NCBI GenBank assembly: GCA_020137815.1
Contig: CM035354.1
Span: 3,631,342-3,695,341 of the forward strand
DNA length: 64,000 nucleotides
Origin: Hormiphora californensis
Taxonomy: Eukaryota; Ctenophora; Tentaculata; Cydippida; Pleurobrachiidae
Reading direction: 5' to 3'
How positions within the stretch are numbered: position 1 is the first letter of the stretch; each line of letters starts with the position of its first letter. This document shows positions 54,614 to 64,000 of this stretch, piece by piece. Below the pieces are notes generated by a model, which saw only the letters and a program-made list of their open reading frames with translations, searched no databases and was not told the origin of the DNA. Both the position numbers and the translations under genes were made by a program.

Positions 54614-56813
54614 CTCTCTCTCTCTCTCTCCTATTTACACGTGTTTTCTATTTACAGCAAAGAACATCAAAGTGGCTCTGGTTGAGAATGTGGTTGAAGT
54701 AAAGAGTCATATGGTAGAATTTGAGACTATTCATTGCCAACCTAAAAGCAGAGGTAAGTAACTATATTTCTGGATTACTTATCATCCCTCTACCAAATCA
54801 ATACTGGAATAAGGGGCGCTGAGCTAGCACCCCTCTACCAAACAAATAATTACAGCTAAACTGGTGTCCATGTCTTTCCTTATTATGAACGCATCTCCTA
54901 AAACGGTATTTAAAACATCTCACTAACTTCCATTGCCCCAGGTGGCCTCCCTGAAAACTAAGCTCGATGACAAGAATCAGACATCCTAACCAACTGCGTC
55001 TTCTGGAGGAGTTCAATGCAGTTCATAGCTCCTTCGACGCCAAGTGCAGCACGGTGTTCAAGGAGAGGGCCCTACTGAAGAGAGAGCTAACTGTTCTAGA
55101 AGCGGACCAGCAGAATACTGCAACACTAATGTCACAAAATGAGGCCTTTCTAAGGATGGCACAGACACTAAATAGTGAACATGTTCTAACTTTACAGGTA
55201 TTTAACTTGCTTCTCTTTCTACTTTACCAAGTCTCCTGTGTGCGGGAAGAGAGGGGAGGGGGCGACAATTGTTAGGAAGCACTCGGTAGTTCCCTTTACT
55301 GAGTTGTGTAGTTTGCGGATTTTAACCGCCAATTCATCTCTCTCGCAGTCAGAAGTTAGCAGGCTGGCCAGTGATATGCGGATTGTTGAGAGAAAGATTG
55401 AACTGAAGAAAGGGCAGCTAAAGGATAACATGGAGAGGGCTAATGGGGTTCAGAAAGAGATACATGAGTTTATTCAGTTTAATCCTGACAAAATCCCGAA
55501 GAACCTGGGATGTCAGGCGCTGGTACAATTGTGGGAATTCCATCTTGTCAAGGTATGTGTTGTTAGGGGGGGGGGGTTGTTACTCTCGAAAAGACGATTG
55601 ATGCGCTTTTTTGTTCAAAGAGTTAACACGGGGTACGGAAAAAGTTCCCTAGATAACCCTTGGTAAACACTCTATAAAACTACACCTACTAGGAATAAAA
55701 CTCTAGGAATGGTGAACCATTCACAAGTCACACGTCCAAAAAAATCAGGCTCCAAGTCGAGTCTCAGACTTTTGGGTTAGGGAATGGTTTCCTCCCGAAC
55801 TTCATTACCATTACCTTTCTGATCCTTTATGACACCCAACTATTTCTCAGGTCCAATCGTACTTCGCAGAGCACTCAAACCAGGCCCTGCAACAGGCACA
55901 TAGACAGTGCCAGCGGCAGTTACAACTAGTTAGTGGAGTTACCGAGCAGTTGGTGGAGTTGGCAACGAGTAATGAAAACCTTCCACCCTCCGTGAAGACT
56001 AAATTAGATGGTAATTGTTGGGAAGTTATGGATCAAATGTGGGTTGTTAATGGGTTGTTAATGGGTTGTTAATGACTAATGTTGTTGGTTAAGATTTGAG
56101 GACTAAAAGTTTCCTAACACCCCCCATTTCCCCCAGAACTAGTGGGAAGTCTACTGGATGGAGAGAAGGGAAAGAAGAAAGGTGGAGTGATGTGGGCTGA
56201 TACCAAATCAACGGATCACCCGACATCGGACTTGTTCCCCTCACCCCAGCTGGTACAACCTCAGTCACCTCAACTGTCCTTCACCCCTGGTAAAACTTTG
56301 GTTGGTTCAACTCCTCAACTTAACAAACTACAGAACGCCTACGTGCATGGCGAGGGCTTCAACACCCCCGCTCCACCGAAACTCCAAGCGTGTTTTAGAG
56401 CTAGATTTAACACCCCTGACAAGAATAGTGAGAGGGTTAACTTGAAAGATCGGTTTGCAGAAATGAGCTCCATCTTAAAATCTCCAAAACAGCCGGACAT
56501 TAGTTTGTCTGATGAAGACGCGGGACAATCTCTAAACAGCACTTTTACATTGGACGAACCGATCAAAAAACCACCACCACCATCAGCAAAACGTCCTGTT
56601 ACTAAACGGAAAATGTCAATGATACCAGCTCCTATGTCTATGCAGCCAAAACGGAACACCCTTGTATCTCCATTTCCTCCCAAGACCGCCACAACTTCCA
56701 GTGTTGTTTCTCAGTCGGGTCACAGAAAAGTTCCTAGGACTGCTGTCGGCCGTCCCGCCACTTCCACTCTAAAGAGACCCACAGCAAGGGCTGTACCCAA
56801 GCCTAAGAAATGA
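53004..56813 (+). CDS. KIF18A: Kinesin-8, KIF18A-like, with several one-base insertions
   Basis: A plus-end-directed motor that controls spindle microtubule length. Exons: 53004-53070, 53180-53396, 53476-53949, 54077-54236, 54418-54530, 54658-54753, 54942-55197, 55349-55552, 55851-56010 and 56137-56813. Motor landmarks are [12 protein letters not shown], the P-loop GATGAGKT (typical of KIF18), switch [16 protein letters not shown], switch II DLAGSE, and [17 protein letters not shown] with [10 protein letters not shown] and [14 protein letters not shown] neck and coiled coil follow ([19 protein letters not shown]). The tail holds VMWADT and LNSTFTLDE, both echoed in human KIF18A, and a Lys/Arg/Pro-rich microtubule-binding end ([15 protein letters not shown]). 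Frame breaks by apparent extra bases occur near 53630, 53695, 53798, 53911, 54731 and 54980. ATG follows the acceptor-like CCATCTTTAG by 3 bp. Confidence 0.88.
54556..54632. repeat. (CT)n microsatellite in a kinesin intron
   Basis: A CT run lies directly within the intron before exon 54658, where it may serve as an extended polypyrimidine tract. Confidence 0.95.
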
Positions 56814-57182
56814 GGTTGAAATTGGACTTAATATTTTTAGTGTAAAGAAAGTTGATTTGTATTCTCCCCTATTTATATTATGCTATTCATTCAGTTAGAT
56901 CGCTGTCGTTTAGAATATTAACACTGCAGAGTTGACACTTGACAACTCCAAGGGTGAGTTGATCATTTCGAACAATTCTGAAATCTGAAATCTGAACGGT
57001 TGTTCTACACATTTGGGGCGCGCGAACAGTCTCTTACAACGCAAAGTACACCATTTCAGCAACAGGCCAACGCCACCAATTTGCGCGTCAAAGGATTTCC
57101 CGGGACCCCAAACCAGATTCAAAATGCCCCCTTCACACACTCGGCCTCACAGCTGACGGTACCTATAGCAACGGGAGGGAGA

Positions 57183-57253
57183 GATAATGGAGAGAGGGTT
57201 GAACTTCAACCCTCTCTCCATTATCTTCCCCTTCAACTTGAAGGGGAAGACAA
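57183..57253. repeat. Two adjacent perfect hairpins
   Basis: GATAATGGAGAGAGGGTTGA is followed immediately by its reverse complement. A second palindrome (TTCCCCTTCAA-CTTGAAGGGGAA) is directly adjacent. The first has essentially no loop, so it would extrude as a cruciform. Confidence 0.9.
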
Positions 57254-57621
57254 AACAAACAAGATTAGTTTCTTTCATCGAACTAAATATATGCCTAGAT
57301 ATAAGACAAAGACAATACCATTAACAATAACACTGAAAATACACTGAAAGCAATAATTGGTATACTGTGCAGCTTAGGTGCAATTATCAAACTTATGCAA
57401 AGCACATTGTGTGCAAGGTTGATAAATACAGTGTGTGTTAGTAAAACGTGTAGCAGAGCTCCCGAAACATAAAGAAAAAAGTAGAAAAGTAGCAATCTAA
57501 ATCAGATAAGGTATATCATATTATCAGATAAGCAATAATAATGAAAGATATGGGTGTTTATAAAACGGTTGGTGAAGATAAAATCGCATTTCTCGCTCTC
57601 CCTATCTTTCTCTAAAACACA

Positions 57622-57796
57622 GACGGCCTCCCTTGTACCTCCGGGAGATCTCCCGGGGTCGTGTCCCAGCTGAGGGATTTAAATAACAGATGCACATTGT
57701 ACCGGTCATAGATCATGCGTCTAGGGCGGAGCATCTGTAATAATCTATCAGCTAGGACATCCCCGGGAGATCCCGGAGGTGCAAGGGAGGCCGTAA
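57622..57796. mobile_element. Foldback element with about 35-bp inverted repeats
   Basis: The left arm (ACGGCCTCCCTTG...CCTCCGGGAGAT) and right arm (ATCCCGGAGG...CAAGGGAGGCCGT) are near-perfect inverted repeats around about 100 bp. The flanks AAACACAG and AAACAGAC are similar but not an exact target duplication. Confidence 0.7.
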
Positions 57797-58035
57797 ACAG
57801 ACAAACATACTCTATTATCATTTTCATATTTAAAGGGCCACTCATTCCCTCGTTCTAAAACGGCAGTATTTTCTTTCCTCCCCCTATCTCTTTCTCACTC
57901 ACTCAATTCCTTTATCTCTGTCTTTCTTTCACTCTCCCACCCACTCTCTCTCTAGCTCTCTCCCCTCACTTGAGTGTTCATTTTCATTTTGGTAGCTGCT
58001 GTTTATCTGAACATTTCAACTTATTATTTACAATC

Positions 58036-64000
<5,965 letters not shown>

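Larger units (their letters stand above)
56814..58035. other. Intergenic region between convergent genes
   Basis: No coding signal. It holds two adjacent hairpins (57183-57253) and a foldback element (57622-57796), described separately, and a CT-rich stretch at 57870-57965. Confidence 0.6.

Overview
The window is nuclear DNA of an invertebrate animal. The genes are split by many short GT-AG introns. The recognisable set (HCF, MAPKAPK5/PRAK, MED20, TRAPPC12, ARMT1, CENP-S, a kinesin-8, MATH-BTB proteins) is metazoan, two eukaryotic tRNA genes are present, and (GA)n/(CT)n microsatellites are extremely abundant. I cannot name the phylum from the sequence alone.

Layout. 1-8581 (minus): a partial gene for a very Gly/Ala-rich repetitive protein, built from an 888-bp higher-order tandem repeat; its middle (4673-6440) is corrupted. 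9.1-14.3 kb: microsatellites, an unreadable homopolymer block (10.52-12.32 kb) and a tRNA-Gln. 14.3-36.2 kb: a tight head-to-tail minus-strand cluster. In transcription order it holds a mitochondrial helical-repeat-like protein (36180 to 30351), a compact host cell factor HCF (29972 to 19355), ARMT1 (19080 to 15415) and CENP-S/MHF1 (15271 to 14340). Spacers are 378, 274 and 143 bp. Introns of this cluster host other genes: two paralogous plus-strand single-pass membrane protein genes inside a 6.2-kb HCF intron, a PAN/ricin-like secreted protein gene inside an intron of the mitochondrial gene, and a tRNA-Cys inside a CENP-S intron. 36.4-38.6 kb (plus): an MFS transporter that shares a short divergent promoter region with the mitochondrial gene. 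39.2-43.7 kb (minus): two BTB-type genes. 43.9-50.5 kb: poor-quality, repeat-rich sequence with telomere-like CCCTAA-containing units. 50.7-56.8 kb (plus): MED20, TRAPPC12 and a KIF18A-like kinesin, with gaps of 141 and 165 bp. 58.0-64.0 kb (minus): MAPKAPK5, running off the right edge.

Exons of HCF, ARMT1, CENP-S, the mitochondrial gene and MAPKAPK5 join in frame with consensus splice sites. The MFS, BTB and kinesin genes carry single-base frameshifts, most simply explained as consensus errors. Several genes have a 3' splice-acceptor-like sequence a few bases before the ATG, and spacing within the clusters is very short. Together this raises the possibility of spliced-leader trans-splicing of polycistronic transcripts. 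The most novel items are the nested pair of membrane-protein paralogs, this possible operon and trans-splicing arrangement, and the giant repetitive protein gene.
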